A stretch of DNA of 64,000 nt from Ectocarpus siliculosus (GCA_000310025.1 FN649740.1:3897774-3961773), one strand, 5' to 3'; counted from the stretch's first letter, positions 25,401 to 37,737 are shown. Translations and numbers: made by a program. Notes: a model not told the origin generated them from the sequence alone.

Positions 25401-28279
25401 AGACAAAGACCCCCGTGCCCGCCTGATCATGGCCGTTGTTCGGAGCTATCGTTCGCTGTCTTGGATGCCGTGTGGCTTTCATGGTCATGGTGTGAATCAT
25501 CGCAACTGGCATGTACGGGCCTTGTTCAACTCTTCCAGGTTGATTTTCGATTTCGATTTCCCGCCTGCGCTGTTTAGAACCAACCCGAAATCGAAAATCT
25601 TAATCTAATTTCGATTTCAATTTTCGATGCAACATTTTTTTGACAAGGTCCACCCTGATGAAATGTAAAATATACCGTGAGGATGTAAACTGGCTGTGTC
25701 TGACTGCTTCTTGAGGGTCCCCGCCCACCCACAACCCACCTGCCGGTTTGCTTCATGGTCTCCATTATTTTTAGCAGTAGGTCTACTACAGGACATACGC
25801 TACTACTGCTGCGTCCATGGGTGGGTGCAACAGAAGAACCCCGGGGACTGGTCGCCTTCTTACCTGATCGTGCAGAGAAAGGTTTCTGCCACCACCACAA
25901 TACGACTCTTCTTATGATTTGTCCATGACGGGGAACGCGTACTACGCCTCTGCTTTTGTCCCTCTCTCCCGTCCGCCTCTTTCGTTCCGGAGAGGAAACC
26001 TACTGTGAAAAGTGCATCTTCTGGGGTCCGCATTAATTCAGTCCCGGATTCTTTCCCGACGTGCGGAGATCGCGTTCTGGTGGTCTGCTTTTCATTCGGG
26101 TGTGATCGTGCGTGCGTACATACGACATGAGTGTAGACGAAAGAAACAGATCAAGGAGATGATCAGTGGGATTCTTGAAAGCATGGATTCCCTTGCCTAA
26201 AAAAGTGCATACGCATGGATGGGTGTCGTGAGAAGTGACGGTCGAAGACCGACGTTTTTTCGGGTGCGTGTGCGTGAGGTCGCCTCTAATTTTTTTGTAT
26301 TTTTTTATTTTTTGTCCCGTCTATGGTTGCTACACCTCGCATAGCGTGTAGAGGCGAGCGGAGGATCCTAGACTATTCTGTCGTTGACTTGCGGACCCCT
26401 CGGGTCCATTTTATATATAATTTCGGCCACGCTATTTGCTCCACCGGTGGAGTAACCTCTTATTTGCTCCACCAGGCAGATCTCAGCAAATAGCATTACC
26501 GTTATATTTTCGTATAACTTTTTTGGGTAAGTTAGCCTGACCACATGGGGAATCGACCGCGTCAATCAAGTTTGAGACTAGCATACAAATAGTACGGGCA
26601 GACGAAAAAGGTACTGGGTAGAGAGAACAGAACGAACGGTTTTTTAATTGTGAAGACAGCAACAACAACTGGAACGGCTGGGTTCGCCCATGAATAGTTT
26701 TTGCAGCACTTACTGGATAGTGGTTGCTTTCGCCTTCTTGTGTGATGACCTATGAATATCAGCAGTGGCCAAAATCGGGTACACCCGGTCCAAACTCGAC
26801 TATAATCGGGTACCCCTGCAAAACGCTGCTGGGAGCGACCGCATGACACCATCTGATTGGCCGACGCCCACTCCTGCCCGACCTTGACCGTCTTTCCACC
26901 GGGTGCACCCGATCTTGGCTACTCACCTCCCGGAGGGGTATCCGGTTTTTCTTTCCCCTACCCGAAAATGGCTGGGCTGTTCGACCAAAACCCACGTACA
27001 CAAGTACACGTCAGCAACGCCCTGCCCTCGAATTCGGACGTTCTGATGCCCCGACGGGCGGAGGAAGACCCCCCGCCGGCGGTGGAAGTCTCCCTTGGAG
27101 TAAACGGCAGGCGGTCTGTGCAAATGATCGAGAAGAAAAGCTTGATGTACACCTCATCACTCACGAGATGCGACACACACGAGGCTCATCTAATAATTGA
27201 CATATTCTCTCCCTCCCGCTGCTTTCTTATTGGCGACAAACGAGGGCCAGCGGTGTGCGTCCAACCCGTGATTGTGTGCATGGGTTTTGGTCGAACAGCC
27301 CAGCCATTCGGGTAGGGGAAAGCAAAACCGGGTACCCCTCCGGGGGGTGAGTAGCCAAGATCGGGTGCACGCGGTCAAGGTCGGGTAGGAGTGGGCGTCG
27401 GCCAATCAGATGGCGTCATGCGGTCGCTCCCAGCAGCGTTTTGTAGGGGTACCCGATTATGGCCGTGCTTGGACCGGGTGTACCCGATCTTGGCCACAGC
27501 TGTACTAATAATAATTCATACTTGCGTAATATGGAGTGTTGAACGACCTCTTCATGGATGGGTAATGATAAGTTACAATTCATTGATCGGATGGAGTAGG
27601 AACGGTGTTCCACGTTCTTATGCATGTACCTGCAGTAGGTGACATAATAAACCACAACCCCATCAATATTCACAGCTAATGTACACATAGTAATGTTAGT
27701 CCACGACGACGAGGATGTCACGCTTGTTTTCGGAAAGCTATCGGTTCCAATGCCGCACGGCCACGCTTTCTGCTTGGAGTAAATCGAGCTTTGAAAATCA
27801 AAAATTGTTCAGGGGGTGTGGTATTTTATGTCATCTACTCTGTGTACAGAACTCTTTGTCTTGCTCGGTGAGCGAGCGTGTCGCGGTGTGCGCCCTCGAC
27901 TTCATTAACCGCTGACACACTGGAAAGCTTCAGACAGGCAACGCGACGATACTTGTCGAGTTGCTATCACATTTCGAAGCTGCTGCGGTAATCCGTTTTC
28001 ACTTCTTTTCGGTTTTGGTTGTTGTGGCTGTGCGTGTTTTTCTGTCAGGTTCCCGTTCTGGTGCTGGAGGCTGGGCTGGACCACCTAGTCCGTTCAGACG
28101 GCATCGCACGGTTCAGGAGGAAAGTTCCGGGTGCCGGGTATCGCCTGTTTCATGGGGCCTACCACGATCTGTTCGACGAAACAGATGACATCAGGCAAGC
28201 GAGAAAATACGTTGTAAATACGTTTACCCAAGCGACCGTTTTTTCACTCCACGTGACCCCTGGAGCAAAGATTGTGTGA
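10485..28279 (+). CDS. Alpha/beta hydrolase, lysophospholipase (PldB)/monoglyceride-lipase-like
   Basis: Ten exons: 10485-10641, 13353-13479, 13568-13622, 14081-14184, 14635-14760, 15384-15479, 16781-17042, 17675-17781, 20399-20546, 28049-28279. Phases agree throughout and give 1413 nt, 470 residues. Residues 1 to about 23 form a signal peptide (hydrophobic AVAVAILL, likely cut after TYA). The hydrolase domain starts near residue 130: GVPVRYR, then DHHGQGLSGR (198-207), nucleophile Ser290 in AHSMGG, LVLAAPM, acid Asp405 in LEAGLDH and base His433 in GAYHD. This is the order of PldB-type serine hydrolases, which cleave acyl esters of lysophospholipids or monoacylglycerols; the exact substrate is unknown. 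Intron 5 (14761-15383) uses a GC donor. The first three exons rest on phase and splice signals alone; a shorter model would start at ATG 13931 (407 residues). Confidence 0.85.
11093..11547. mobile_element. Foldback MITE, 455 bp, in lipase intron 1
   Basis: The two halves are imperfect inverted copies of each other. The left end AGGGTTAGGTTGAGCATTC and the right end, read on the other strand as AGGGTTAGGTGTCGCATTC, continue into arms of about 200 bp that share the segment around GCATCCAACATTTGTCACAG. The centre carries a smaller palindrome (AGCAGTAGCT ... AGCTACTGCT). There is no coding capacity. I see no clear target-site duplication. Confidence 0.75.
11825..12876. mobile_element. piggyBac-like non-autonomous element, copy 1 (left end lost)
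   Basis: Closely matches the element at 17864-20053 along its length but lacks the outer left inverted repeat; homology begins near the TTAA at 11821. The right end AGTCACACAATGG abuts TTAA at 12877-12880 and is a diverged form of the intact terminal repeat. It has no transposase ORF. It also lacks the nested 1.1 kb insert found in copy 2, so it shows the uninterrupted state. It lies in lipase intron 1. Confidence 0.75.
12347..12379. repeat. 12-bp minisatellite in element copy 1
   Basis: Two full units of GAGCTGTGATCG plus a partial third. Copy 2 of the element has three full units at the same place, so unit number changed after the copies separated. Related GATCGGAGCTG motifs recur near the right end of both copies. 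Confidence 0.8.
16386..16456 (-). tRNA. tRNA-Asn(GTT)
   Basis: A 71-nt cloverleaf folds cleanly on the minus strand: acceptor stem GGTTCCG/CGGAACC, D arm GCTC/GAGC, anticodon stem TGCGA/TCGCG around loop CTGTTAA (anticodon GTT), and T arm GAGGG/CCCTC with loop TTCGATG. It has no intron and no encoded CCA. A T-run (TTCTTTTTAT) just downstream would serve as the RNA polymerase III terminator. It lies antisense within intron 6 of the lipase gene (15480-16780). Confidence 0.95.
18380..19477. mobile_element. Nested TA-flanked element, 1098 bp
   Basis: Interrupts copy 2 exactly where copy 1 is continuous. It is flanked by TA on both sides (18378-18379 and 19478-19479). Its ends are imperfect inverted repeats: AGGGTCGTTCTTATCGACC on the left and, on the other strand, GGGGTATTGTTAACGCAACG on the right. 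TA duplication suggests a Tc1/mariner-type mechanism. Two diverged direct repeats lie inside (about 18777-18822 and 19004-19046, each ending near CTATATGAT). No transposase is seen. Confidence 0.7.
19520..19563. repeat. 12-bp minisatellite in element copy 2
   Basis: Three full GAGCTGTGATCG units plus a partial unit, one more than at the matching place in copy 1. Confidence 0.8.
20645..20842. mobile_element. Mariner-like MITE, about 200 bp, in lipase intron 9
   Basis: Ends are inverted repeats TACCGTAATAGTTGGAG (20643) and, on the other strand, TACCGTAATAGTCGGAG (ending at 20844), with TA as the probable target duplication. Inside, a unit containing GAGAGATGGCACCGG occurs four times in two pairs. 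A further CCGTAATAGT end-like motif lies just outside near 20890. Confidence 0.7.
22232..23260. mobile_element. hAT-like non-autonomous element, 1029 bp
   Basis: Terminal inverted repeats begin CAGGCTGAATCTTACGGTG on the left and CAGACTGAGTCTTACGGTG on the right (other strand), then continue GATT. Direct repeats CACCTCA flank it at 22225-22231 and 23261-23267. CAGG-type ends with a 7-8 bp duplication fit the hAT superfamily. The interior holds TTTCCAACAGCG repeats, a perfect hairpin and repeated blocks around ACATCCACAAACTGCAGCCA (about 22735 and 22960). No transposase is encoded. Confidence 0.7.
22410..22438. repeat. Perfect 12-bp hairpin in the hAT-like element
   Basis: Arms ATTTTCCAACAG and CTGTTGGAAAAT surround a 5-base CGATC loop. 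The CCAACAGCG motif also occurs several times in the preceding 80 bases. Confidence 0.85.
24905..25658. mobile_element. TIR element, about 755 bp, in lipase intron 9
   Basis: The left end GAGGGTGAACCTTGCC and the right end, read on the other strand as CAGGGTGGACCTTGTC, are inverted repeats. Each is followed inward by arrays of TCGAAAATCGAAAATC-type sequence in opposite orientation. It has no coding capacity, and I could not define a target duplication. Confidence 0.6.
26766..27496. mobile_element. Long-TIR foldback element, 731 bp, in lipase intron 9
   Basis: Arms of about 230 bp (26766-26998 and 27268-27496) are near-identical inverted copies. Outer ends are TGGCCAAAATCGGGTACACC and TGGCCAAGATCGGGTACACC. 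CAG on both sides (26763-26765 and 27497-27499) is a likely 3-bp target duplication, as in PIF/Harbinger or CACTA elements. The spacer of about 270 bp shows no transposase. ORFs across it are accidental. Confidence 0.85.
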
Positions 28280-31200
28280 AATGATTTTGTGAGGGTTGAT
28301 GTTGGCTGCGATGGTTCCGGATGTTCGTGTTGGAAGAATTTTTTACGCCTAGATGTTGACAAGACTGTCGATGGGTTGTGATACTGTAGATGGAGGTGAC
28401 GGTGAGCTCCATGCTTACTCCACTCCTCCACGCCCTTGCTCGAACCGCCTCTCGCCCTTCCTCGTCTTTCTGTGCAACTAGGTTGGAGGTTTTGCGAGAA
28501 ACATGTTTGTTCCTGAATTCGTCCAACGGTCGACATCGTGACTCGCCGCCCCCAACTTGAGGCTTCCGCTCGCATGTGGCGGGTAGTTCGATGCCTTCGT
28601 CCTTCCGTCATCGAGTACTGTAGTGATTGAAACGTGCTTGCGGACTCATGAAGGCCAAAGCGTTTGGCCATCGTTTGGGCGTGCGTGTGTTAGGTTCTCG
28701 AACAGAATTCTAGATGGCAACAACATTATTGTTGGCGAGGAAGGTTGACTTGCTGTCTGACGTGCGTGTGAAGAGATTTCCCCATGGTGTGTGTCCCGTG
28801 CTTGCATGGTTAGTTGAGACGAAATCAGCTTCATGTGATATGCATGCGGGATCACATCAACAACGCATGCTGATCTGTCAACGGTAAAATGCGTTCATGC
28901 CGACAAGTATCATCATGTTTTGCTGAACCATTTACAACGGCACGCCTCATGTCACCTCGACTCTACTTAAGCGTGGCCACCCTCTGCAAAGCGGCTTCCA
29001 CCATGCACACACTCAACTCACAAGAAACATTACCCAGGTAGGCGTGACGGCCGCAGCAGAGCCTACCCAACATATTCCAATCGATCTCATTTATCAGGTC
29101 CAACGTGCGGCCAGCAACAACCCAGCCCGCTCCAACACAGGCCCACCACCCAGCCCAATCCGAGACCCGCCGAGATGGTCGCCAGTGCGAATGAATTCCT
29201 TGTCACGCATAATCGTGCAACACAGCAGCAACGAGCGCCTAGATTATATGGTGTGCCTCAGGAAAGTATGCAGGGGTCCACACTGCACCTCTGCTTGCCG
29301 TTGTCGGCTGGTTGTTTGATTATTGAACGGCCGTGCAATACACGATGGTGCTTTTGCTGACTTTTCGGCTGTCATCGACACACGCGTACGTGCGCACGGA
29401 GCTGCTCCTCACCTACCTGTGACAGCAATGTGCTCAACTCTACGACTGCTCCCCGAGGTCGGCACAAAAGGTGGAAAATCGAGGCAGAGTTTAGGTGGGG
29501 CATGGAGGCCGAGGCCATCGAAAAGTTGCAACGGTGGCAGGAGGTAGTGCATTTCGTTCTCGTGAAGACGAACGACTCTCCGTCGTATGTCTAGGCAAGT
29601 GGGGTCAGAGCATCATGCGCTCTCTAGTCTAGATAGACAGAGAAGACAGCGCGTGTACGGTAAACTCTGCACAAATAGGCACGAGACTGATTGTTGTGCT
29701 TGAACAGGTGGGGCGAAACACACACGCAAATGATCAGCGGAGAGCCGAGAGCGTGGGATCGATAACGTTTGTGTTTTCGGCAGCAGTGATGTCCGCATGG
29801 CCACGCCGTTTCTCATAGTGAAAAGTGCTGCCATGGGCGGTGAGAGACGAAGATTCTTTCATTTGAATCACCGTTTCGGACTGCGGTAGGCGCGCGGTGA
29901 ACAGGAGGGGACAGGGGGGGGGGTGCTCAGAGAGAGAACGCCGCGCTGCAATAAAAGCCGACGAAACCGCTCCCAATATATTCCACCGCCCGTCCCAAAG
30001 AACAGTTCGACAACAGACAACAACCTCCAGGCACACTTACGCATACGGCGGCCTCATTGGTTGTCGGTCTAGCGGCTCCAGCCTGTAGACAATACCAATC
30101 GCCTACTTCCCAATCTCCCTCCTCCACTTGCGAAGCGCCACCTGCTGCACGGTAGGCGACGGACGGTAGTTTTGTCAACTTTGCGATGCGAATGTCTGTT
30201 TTTGTGTCATCCTCTGGGACTGTCATGCCGTCACTGCTGTAGCTATGCAGACTCCGCCCTTCATGAAGCGCAGCGGTGCTGTACCACCCGTCCCATGCGC
30301 TCAACATACAACTTTGAACTATAACCAGTCTCCTTTCTGGGGACCGGCGGCATCAGAACTCGTGGGGCGTCGGTACCTTGAACGATCTTTGAACGACCCC
30401 TGACCATTCCGTCACACCCTCTGTTTCGCCGCTTTTTCGCTTGCACAGATAGTCTACACGCACATCTACAGTACTGTAGCTCACGTGACACGAGTTTGTT
30501 CGAGTCTTGTTCCAGGTGAGGCAAGGACGCCTGAAGGGTGTGTGTTGCGCCGCTGGTGGTACCCGTTTCCTTTTTCATCTTGGGGGGAAATCACCTTCGT
30601 CCGTTTTCTCATGCATGCGTGTTCGACTCGATTCCTCCATGTCATCTTGAAGTTCACACATCATTTGGGGAGATCAACTTGGCTTGTTTTTCGCGACTGG
30701 TTGCATTTGCTGTCAGGGTCAATTGTTCTCTTCGTTTCAATCTTTGTGGGCAGCTATGTAGTTCGTGGCCACGAAATTCATTGCCAAATGTAGGTTAAAG
30801 GAGGCAACAACAACCATCACAACAGCGATTGAGAGAGGGCGGGTTCGACTGATGTCTACACCACGACACTCGGTACAGTGAAAACTGCAATTGGTACAGG
30901 AGGTGTCTCACCGGTTGGACTTTTCCTTCGTTGGGGCGACCAACGGCATATTCAGTCGAACGTTTTCGTCCTGTCGCATTGAGGTTGGTTGCCGGTATGC
31001 TGTCACACATGCCAAGCCTGCCACCTGCCGCGCCAGTATGGGCTTTGCGAGCGAGCGTGAATCACCATACCAAAACATTTTACTTTGTTTTTTGTCACTA
31101 CTGTACATGAACATTACGCTGAATGTGTTTGGCGGCGGCATCACCACGAGCACTCTACATTGAGCGACGATACATATCATTCCTTACGTGTTCGTGTGTG

Positions 31201-31797
31201 CTTTGCGCAGGGCGAGCAGTGATCGTGCGCTGGACAGTTCTACCGCCTCCGAAGCTGCACGAGGCCGAGGCAGCGGCAGGCAAGGGAATATCAACATGGT
31301 TTCTTGATACAGTACACCTTAATGAACACACCATCATTTTTCGGCTAAAGGTTTTGGGATTGCTTTCGCTGGTGTCAAAATAAATACCAGTAGTTGTGCC
31401 GCGGAGGCTTCTAGACAATATTGTTTCAACGTGTTTCGTTCTAGTAAAACAGCGTGTGTGTGCATGCATATTCAATCGTGCAAATTGTTCTTCTTCGGGC
31501 GTCGTTTGCCTCAACGCAGACATTTCTCCACTTCTGCTCGTTTCTGTTAACCAGGACGCATCTATCTTCTTATCTAAGGCGATGTCCTTCGTGTTGCGGC
31601 CGACGGCTTCACAGACGTTGAACCTCATTGTTTGTAGCTTCCCTTGCACGAGCAATGAAAAATACCTTTTAAAGTCCGCTGGGACCTGTCTGTCTCTACG
31701 GAAACGATGTATTGTGCATACAGAGGAACCAGGACCCCCATGGGTGGAGCCGGCTTTGGGTTGATGTTCTCAAGTTGCCCTTGCCTAAAAAAATGGT

Positions 31798-31803
31798 GGC
31801 ATG

Positions 31804-31885
<82 letters not shown>

Positions 31886-32335
31886 CTCTTGCTCTCGCTA
31901 CCTCTCTCGCTTTCTCTTTCCTTCCAATTTCCCTCTCTATCTCTCTCCATTCTCTCTCTCTCTCACCGTCTCTTGCTGTTTGTATTTCTCCCCCTCTTTC
32001 GCTCTCTTTTCCTCTCTTTCTGGTGCTCCATCTCTGAGTCTCTCCCTCTTGCTATTTATCTTTCCCTCTCGCTCTCTCGCTCTCTCACATTTCCTCCCTC
32101 CCTTCATATCGCTCTCTCTCTCTATGTCTCTTCTGTCCTTCGCTGTCCCTCTGGTTCTTTCGCTCATTCCCGCTCTCTCTTTCTCTCTCACTCTCACTCT
32201 CACTCTCTCTCACACACTCTCTCTCTCTATCTATCTATATTTCTCTCCCTCTCTTTCTCCCTCCCTCCCTCCCTCCCTCCCTCCCTCCCTCCCTTCCTCT
32301 CTCGCTCTCTCTTTCCTCTCCCACTCGCCACTGAA
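31798..32335. repeat. Polypyrimidine (CT)n microsatellite tract
   Basis: About 540 bp almost entirely of C and T on the plus strand. It starts with a near-pure (TC)n run to about 31885 and ends with (CCCT)n near 32260-32295. Such strand-asymmetric tracts can form triplex DNA. The long Ser/Leu ORFs across it are artefacts of the repeat. Confidence 0.95.
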
Positions 32336-34194
32336 AAGTACCACCAGGGATATTCCGATACCTCGCACTCTGTGACTCCCTCTTTCGCCTTCCACCGTGA
32401 CTTATTGCAGCGTCTCGAGTTCGTCTCCGCAAAATCAACGGGAGACGCCTCTCATTGTGACCCCGGATTCACGAAAAATGTGCAGCTAACAAACTCTACC
32501 GTTCCACAATAAACGACGGGTTGTTCTGCCGTTAATTGCATCCTCGCACGTGTCACCGTCTGCAGTCTAGCTCGTCGGTAGAGGTCCCCCATCGCGTCGT
32601 TTGCCACGACGCTTGACACACCGATCGGCATGTTTCTCCAACCGGTCTCTGCTCGGAGAGATTTGATGGCTGCCAGTATCGTAGCCGCCCCAAGCCAAAT
32701 CTCCTACTTCCTCAACGCCCCGATCACCTCTCGATACATAGGAAGGCTACGACTACGTGTCACGCAACACATCGGGAAACGGCTGCCCTGGATATGCCCC
32801 CTCTGTTGCAGGTTTGAACGACTGCCCCCACCTCGACACTCCACGTCAAGCCCCCCTCGATACGTTGGGTACCTTCTCCAGCTCCCGGGGTCCCTCCCGA
32901 CTACGCTGGGCCCCGGTTCTCCCTCACACACTCGGCTCTCCGCCATTCGACGACACGGACAACTCCACCCGGCGTTCGTTCATACGTTGAACGGACGTCC
33001 TCGACAACTATAGACACTCCTACACTAGACTACGTGGATAGACTGTGACTCTGATTCTGAATCTGTGGATTGATTGTTTTCTGACATGTCGCTGCCATGG
33101 TCTACGCCTCGTCTACAACGGCACAGGCCTGACCAGTGATTGTCGGACATTCGGTGACGGCAGGGCGTGTCTTCGTCGTCCATGACGAAGCCCGCGCCCC
33201 ACGTCGTGGTCTCGTTTGGTATTCTAAGCCGACCGAGACCACTATGTTAGACATGGTTTTGAGAGACTGTTTTAACGCGATATGGTGCGGAGCATCGCTA
33301 GCGGCTAGAGTTGTAGTGTTCAATCGAGCGACATCTCGCCAACCAGCGTACTTCGGCGTAGAGCCGTGGGAAGAGCGTGATGTACCATCCTCGACTCACG
33401 CCTCCCTCGCTCGCCGATTGTGATGGTTGAGCGTGCATCGCGAGTTCCAACACAAAACAAACTACGACCGTTGGTCGACGCTTGGTTCTAGAGCCGGTTG
33501 TTGTACTAATTTTTGTCCGGGCTTGAAATAATACCTGGCTCGTGGCCGAAATCGCCGAAGCTGCAGAACTCTTTCTCTGGTGAACGATCGCATGAGGTGT
33601 CTGTATGTCCGGTGTCATTCTCTAGTTGACCTGTTGTCGACCTGTTGCATGTCGCTTGCTCTCTATGCACGATAGAACGGCCTTTCTCTCGGCCCCACAC
33701 CTCCCTCTGCCCTGGCTCTCGGCCTTTGTCGGAGGCAGTGCCGTGTGCTCTATGGCAGCGCAACAGATCGACCAACAGCACTAGGAACGTATTCGGGCAT
33801 TGATATATCATTGCGCTTCCTTCACTACATGCCAACCGTGCAAGTCTTGGGTCAATAGGTGAAACGCACCTTGTGGCGGTGGGTTCGTATGAAACGTGGC
33901 GCCGTCGGCGTTGTGACTTTGACGGTGTTTGCCAAAAACATGCCGAATGTGGTGTTGTTCTTGCCATACAAATTGTTCGTACACGTGTCGCAGTGATTGA
34001 TTGTGGACCTTCACAAAGCTAGTAGCAAGCAAGTGTCGGGCCTACCCGGTTGGAACTGTTGCGGGTGTGGTAGCTCATGTAGCCGGTTGCAGTCTGGAAC
34101 TGGGGGCGAGAGTACCGTCAGGGTGGCGAATCCTGTACATCACAGCCGAGGAGGGACATCTATCGGGTAAGGAGACAAGCGATTATTGGTGTTC

Positions 34195-34911
34195 GAGCCG
34201 GCTTGGAATCGACCGGACAGCTTGGTGTGGTACTTGACGGCGCGTGGAGCCACAGGCGACTCGACAGAGCAAATACAGTCCTTCGTGGACAACGACCTGG
34301 TCGCGCTCGTGTTGGATCTTACCTCTGGGCTTCTCCATTTCACGGGTGAGAAAAACCCGTTTGGTTGTTGGGCCGGTGTGGCAGGTCTGGTTCTTACATT
34401 ACCGCCGAAACCAATACTTGTTGTACGAACTGCAGTCAAAGAGCGCCAAGAATTCCGCAGGAAACACACCGTTGCCCACTTCTCCCCCGCCCCTCCCCCT
34501 CCGCACCTGCCCCTTACACCATTCCCACGGCCGGCACCAAAGGAGCATCAAGCTACACCTAGCCGGGGATACGGGCAACAGTCGTCGGGCAACGCCAGCC
34601 AACCTGAGAACTGCCGTAGGTGTAGGGACTAGCTTGTGTGATGCTTGTAGTGTGGTCGACGTGGTGATTGTTTTCACATAGGTTCTGTTAGTTTCTGGAA
34701 TGGCTTCATAGTTTCGGTTTCCGATGTCTGGAGGTAGCATCGTTATTGTTGCAGAAAGTGTCGAAGACACGATGTGTAGACATCCACCAGATGATAGAGT
34801 CACGAGGGACCGTGCGACTGAATACTTTAGTTCTGTACTGGATAACACATTGGGTGAATCCCCAAACGGCGCTCGGGCCGGCGTGGAATCTACCGGAACG
34901 CTTGGTGGTCG
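34195..34911. repeat. Diverged direct repeat pair
   Basis: 34195-34233 (GCCGGCTTGGAATCGACCGG) and 34872-34911 (GCCGGCGTGGAATCTACCGG) align over about 40 bases, followed in both by GCTTGGTG. They are probably remnants of a dispersed element, which I cannot name. Confidence 0.5.
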
Positions 34912-37737
34912 ACCTCGGAAGAACTGCGAGACAACCGGCGATGCGGCATGGGTTGCGTCGCTGACGTTTAGTACTCCTTCCATGTATTGTGCTAGCTCTG
35001 AAGAACGAGAAGCCAGGAGTTGACAGCCTCACAGCATGATAGATCGCCTCTGTGATGGCTTCGAGGGTAGCCATTATAGGGAATTGTAGCCTGCGGACGC
35101 TGGCTCGTACGTAGCGCCGGGTTGTCACTTGTTCGTACGCTGTAATTCACGGAGGGCACCGCTGACGTTGTGTCTGTCATCCTTTGTTTTCCTTGACTAT
35201 TGACGTTTCAATGGTTTGATTGCCTCTACTTCCAGTACCAACCAGCTCGGTGACATTCGTATCCACCTTCTTTTGTTGCTCTCTTCATCTCTTTCTCTCT
35301 CTCTATTCTAGCGGCAGTAAACATGTGGTCAGGACGAAACAACATGCAAGACAATAAGACAACATGACAAGCAAACACATCTCGTCGTCGAATCGATGAT
35401 GATAGTTACGCCTCCGTGCACATGCACCCAACTCCAGTTTCTGCGCTCGTACAGCAACCCACCTGTTGGATTGTTGTATGACCCTAGCCCTATTCGCCAT
35501 ATCGATTTGTGTCGTGCTATTCGAAAACAGGTCAGTACTAGGTCGGCATGTTGCCCCCCGCGAAGGGTCCTGCATGCGCGTACGGAAACAATGGCGCAGG
35601 ACCTGCAATGGAGAGGTGAGTTCTGTACCTCAACCGATGAGTATTAATCCGAGTTTCTCCTTGAAGGTTATCGAGAGGGACAAGCGAGAACACATCGCAG
35701 ACCGAGGTATGCTAGACGTGAAGAAGCACACCCCGTTCCATTTTTATGCGAGAGTTATTGACATCATGTGTCCGTGGCAATCGGCCATCAATCCACCCCC
35801 ATCCTCAATCACGGCCCTCACCAACGATTCCCGTCAGATCAAACAAAGCCGATTTCGACGAGGTCTGTGAGCAAGAAGGACAACGAAGGGGTCCCAAACA
35901 ACCAGGGACTGCAGTAGTCCAGGAGGATGGGCAGTCAGGTAGACAACATCACGTTCGATCGAGACGTTCCGCCGGACACGCATCCACTTGTGGTACGCAC
36001 AGAATCTTGTAGGTCTGTCAGCCGGCTGAAACCAACGATGCAAACGCCAATGGGCAGGTTTGAATTTGTTGACCACCCCCACTGCCTCTGCGCTTTTCCA
36101 TTTCTTGCCGATCAGGATATCAGTCGGTCTATTGGAGGGGGTGCGGGCGCCGCCGCTAGCCCTGTAAGTCCGTTTACAAAATAGTAAGTGCAGATTTGCC
36201 ATCTTGAGTGCTTCTGTGACAATGCCGTACTATCGTGTTCCCTTCGCACACAATCCTGTAGAGGGCAGACAACTACTTTGTCGCACTTCACGCACGAGAG
36301 ACCAGCTCAGTTGCATCAGTACCGGTTGTGGATTACACATAGTTCACATAGTGTGGTCGAGCTCTTTCCGTTATGAAGACATAGACCTCCGAGTCGTTCG
36401 ACTCTGGGTGTCACCTCGTTGTTTGTCAAATTTTTCATCCGTTTGGTGCCCTTAGTGTTGAGTTTTAGGCCTAGCAATCTCCCTGTGTTGAGGAATTGCA
36501 ACTCGCTAATCCCCGCAAGCTACCCAGAACCCGAAGAAGAGCGACAGATTCGCACAGACAGGTGATTCTGTTGAAGGTTGCCACGCTCCCCGCGAAGGCC
36601 ATCGTGCCAAGGTTCTCTACAAGAAAGTCGTGGTAGGTTTTTCTCATGTTCGGGGGTGACATATTGTGCTTGAACGTTGCTGCAACGACCGTCACCGGGC
36701 ACCCCTAGCTCTTCCCTGCATCACAATGACTACTGATTGTGCCGTTCTTATCGTGGCTTGAGTGGCGCTCCTACCGTGAGTGCTTTTGCCCTCGGCAAAG
36801 TGTCGGTTGCGCTGGTGGCGTACAAGCTCGCCTGTCGTCTCACGACACATTCATCCGCGCACGGGCCACACCCTCTCGTATGTGGCTGGATTGGCATTAC
36901 TCTGGCTTGACGTCAAACGTGGTTGAAGGTGCTCGCTCATTTTACAAGTCTATCTGTGGAATTTACCCACTGCACGGCGCCCGCCGTGTTGCAACGTTGG
37001 TCGCACCAAACAGTTCAAAGAAAAATCACATATTTGGGCACTCTCGATTTTCAATCGTTTCGCATGGAGGCGATCCCTATGATGACGCAGCAAAGCCGGG
37101 CTCAAGGTACTCCGCGTTCCTTCGTTGTCCAGGAAACGCGGCAAGGTTCTTCGTTAGCTGTGCCAGTATTTCAGCGAGCGGTGCACTTGTCTGTTGGCCT
37201 TTCGTTTGATGCTAACCTTCGTTCCATGTCAAACAAAAACAGCGATGGCACACCTTTCAAGCGTGGGGAAGCGTGGGGAAGACATCAAGGGCCAACTCAG
37301 TCCTGTGCGAGGCTCGCGGCCTATTGGCAGCCCCGATCCCAGTACGCGGTCATATCGGCCAGGTAGTACCCACTGAAAATTCCAGGTTCTTGTTCGAACA
37401 GTGACATGCCAAAACACAAAATAGCCGTCTCAACAAGTGCTTCAAGGGGGCTATAATGCACCACACCTTCTGGCGTTGCATCGAATACAGACCCGGCACC
37501 AAGTCCCTATTCCCCTTCCAGCACCAACGCCGCACAGTGCCGCTCCGGAGCCTGTTGCACGTTGTACCGCAACTCCTAGCGCACAAGCCCTCGTTATCAC
37601 AACCTCAAGGAATCAAAACAGGGCAGGATTCATGGCCATCGATCCCGCACGAAAAACCCAAAAAATTGGACCGCCTTCGCGGGAAATTCAGTATAATAAG
37701 GGAATAGAACAGGGAGGGGGGACGCAGACACTATTTT

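Noticed and set aside
28159-28671. 170-codon minus ORF
   Set aside because: Overlaps the last lipase exon in antisense; no splice or family support.
31707-32512. Long Ser/Leu-rich ORFs (222 and 266 codons)
   Set aside because: They are translations of the CT microsatellite in two frames, with no flanking exon support.
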